The notes beneath the pieces were generated by a model. It made no database searches. It saw only the letters and a list, made by a program, of their open reading frames with translations, and was not told where the DNA came from. From contig CAZQSL010000158.1 in assembly GCA_964595945.1 (NCBI GenBank), positions 1 to 6,667 on the forward strand: a stretch of DNA of 6,667 nucleotides. Direction: 5' to 3'. Below, piece by piece: positions 6,085 to 6,667 of the stretch; the stretch's first letter is position 1; each line of letters opens with the position of its first letter. Both the position numbers and the translations under genes were made by a program. The DNA comes from CAZQSL01 sp964595945. Its GTDB lineage: Bacteria; UBP15; UBA6099; JAJRTR01.

Positions 6085-6667
6085 TCAGATTACGTTATTC
6101 TTGTCAGGCCATTTTACAGTCGAAGCTAAAGCGAACAGTATCATTGCTGCGATCTCCGCCGCGACAAATCCAATAGAAGCGGGAATCGGCAGATGCTGTC
6201 GATTGAGATAAAAGACATAGCCCTGCCCCGCGAATGCGGCGAGCCACGCCACCGGCATGAGAGGCGGGATGCGCAGCAGCGATATGATGAGTACAACAAT
6301 GAACGGCATGAATGCTCTCGCGCCTATTATGACGAGCGACGGCATCGGGTGCTTCCAGATCAGCGATGTGGCGCCCACGCCAGAAGCGAAAAATACAAGA
6401 GTAAAAAGCCAGTAGACAAGCAGCCGTTTCATATCGATGCTGTAGGGCATGAACAGTCCGGATGGCTTAGTCCCAGACGTTTCAGTGGCTTTGCCCACAA
6501 CCGCCGCCGCCCACACTGCCATGCCGCAAGCAGTCAGCCCTGTAGCAAAAAACAGGGTTTTGAGACTCTGGACATATTGCCAGCCAATCATCACGGGACC
6601 GAAAAACTGCCTCGGGCTATCCTTGCTGTACAGACTCAGTACAAATAACGTCAGTCCCACCGAAAGC
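6085..6667 (-). CDS. Multi-pass membrane protein of unknown function, partial at the right edge
   Basis: The frame is open to the window edge, with at least 193 codons seen. A GTG at 6660 is possible as a start, but the hydrophobic reading continues upstream of it (Leu-Ser before the GTG) and too little leader is visible to show a ribosome binding site, so I treat the 5' end as missing. Numbered from that GTG, hydrophobic segments occur at about 1-12 (incomplete), 33-55, 79-101, 107-131, 134-152 and 158-181, joined by short loops. This indicates five or six inner-membrane helices. A polar loop at about 57-78 (KATETSGTKPSG) and the Trp-Lys-Pro-Asp C-terminus are probably outside the bilayer. 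I recognise no family motif. It is the first visible gene of the leftward unit and precedes the peptidase by 21 bases. Confidence 0.75.
   Translation of the reverse strand, partial: LSVGLTLFVLSLYSKDSPRQFFGPVMIGWQYVQSLKTLFFATGLTACGMAVWAAAVVGKATETSGTKPSGLFMPYSIDMKRLLVYWLFTLVFFASGVGATSLIWKHPMPSLVIIGARAFMPFIVVLIISLLRIPPLMPVAWLAAFAGQGYVFYLNRQHLPIPASIGFVAAEIAAMILFALASTVKWPDKNNVI

Noticed and set aside
6193..6648. Plus-strand 151-codon frame opposite the membrane protein
   Set aside because: Its product is His/Arg-rich without domain logic, whereas the minus strand gives a coherent series of membrane helices.

Overview
The window is bacterial and carries six genes, all read leftward on the minus strand and packed with gaps of only 5 to about 30 bases, so they look like one co-transcribed unit. 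The presence of TsaE (a bacterial-type t6A factor), clean GGAGG-type ribosome binding sites and a peptidase with a classical Sec signal peptide point to an ordinary bacterium, more likely with a two-membrane envelope. I cannot name the phylum from the sequence.

In transcription order (right to left) the genes are: a multi-pass membrane protein of unknown role running off the right edge (6667-6085); an exported zinc metallopeptidase of the M3/oligoendopeptidase type (6063-4345); a tiny TM1112-like cupin (4319-4053); tsaE, the ATPase of tRNA t6A37 synthesis (4047-3550); an acidic tetratricopeptide-repeat protein (3517-2417); and a membrane-bound sensor protein (2390-354). Only tsaE has a precise known job. 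The others do not form an obvious pathway with it, and its usual partners tsaB, tsaD and tsaC are not in the window.

The most unusual gene is the last one. It has the input half of a hybrid histidine kinase (two membrane segments flanking a Cache-like extracytoplasmic domain, then HAMP, PAS and a dimerisation helix pair). However, the phospho-accepting histidine is replaced by asparagine, the ATP-binding domain is absent, and the C-terminal receiver-like domain has lost its acidic pair, its Thr/Ser and its Lys while keeping the central Asp. It reads as a pseudo-hybrid kinase, perhaps a scaffold or phosphorylation-independent signal relay, made together with a TPR protein that could be its partner.

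A perfect 22-base palindrome straddles the tsaE stop codon just before the TPR gene and may shape expression across that junction. Bases 1-353, past the end of the last gene, look AT-rich and hold no convincing gene. They contain three short inverted repeats and a 52-codon plus-strand reading frame with a possible membrane segment, which I treat only as a candidate.
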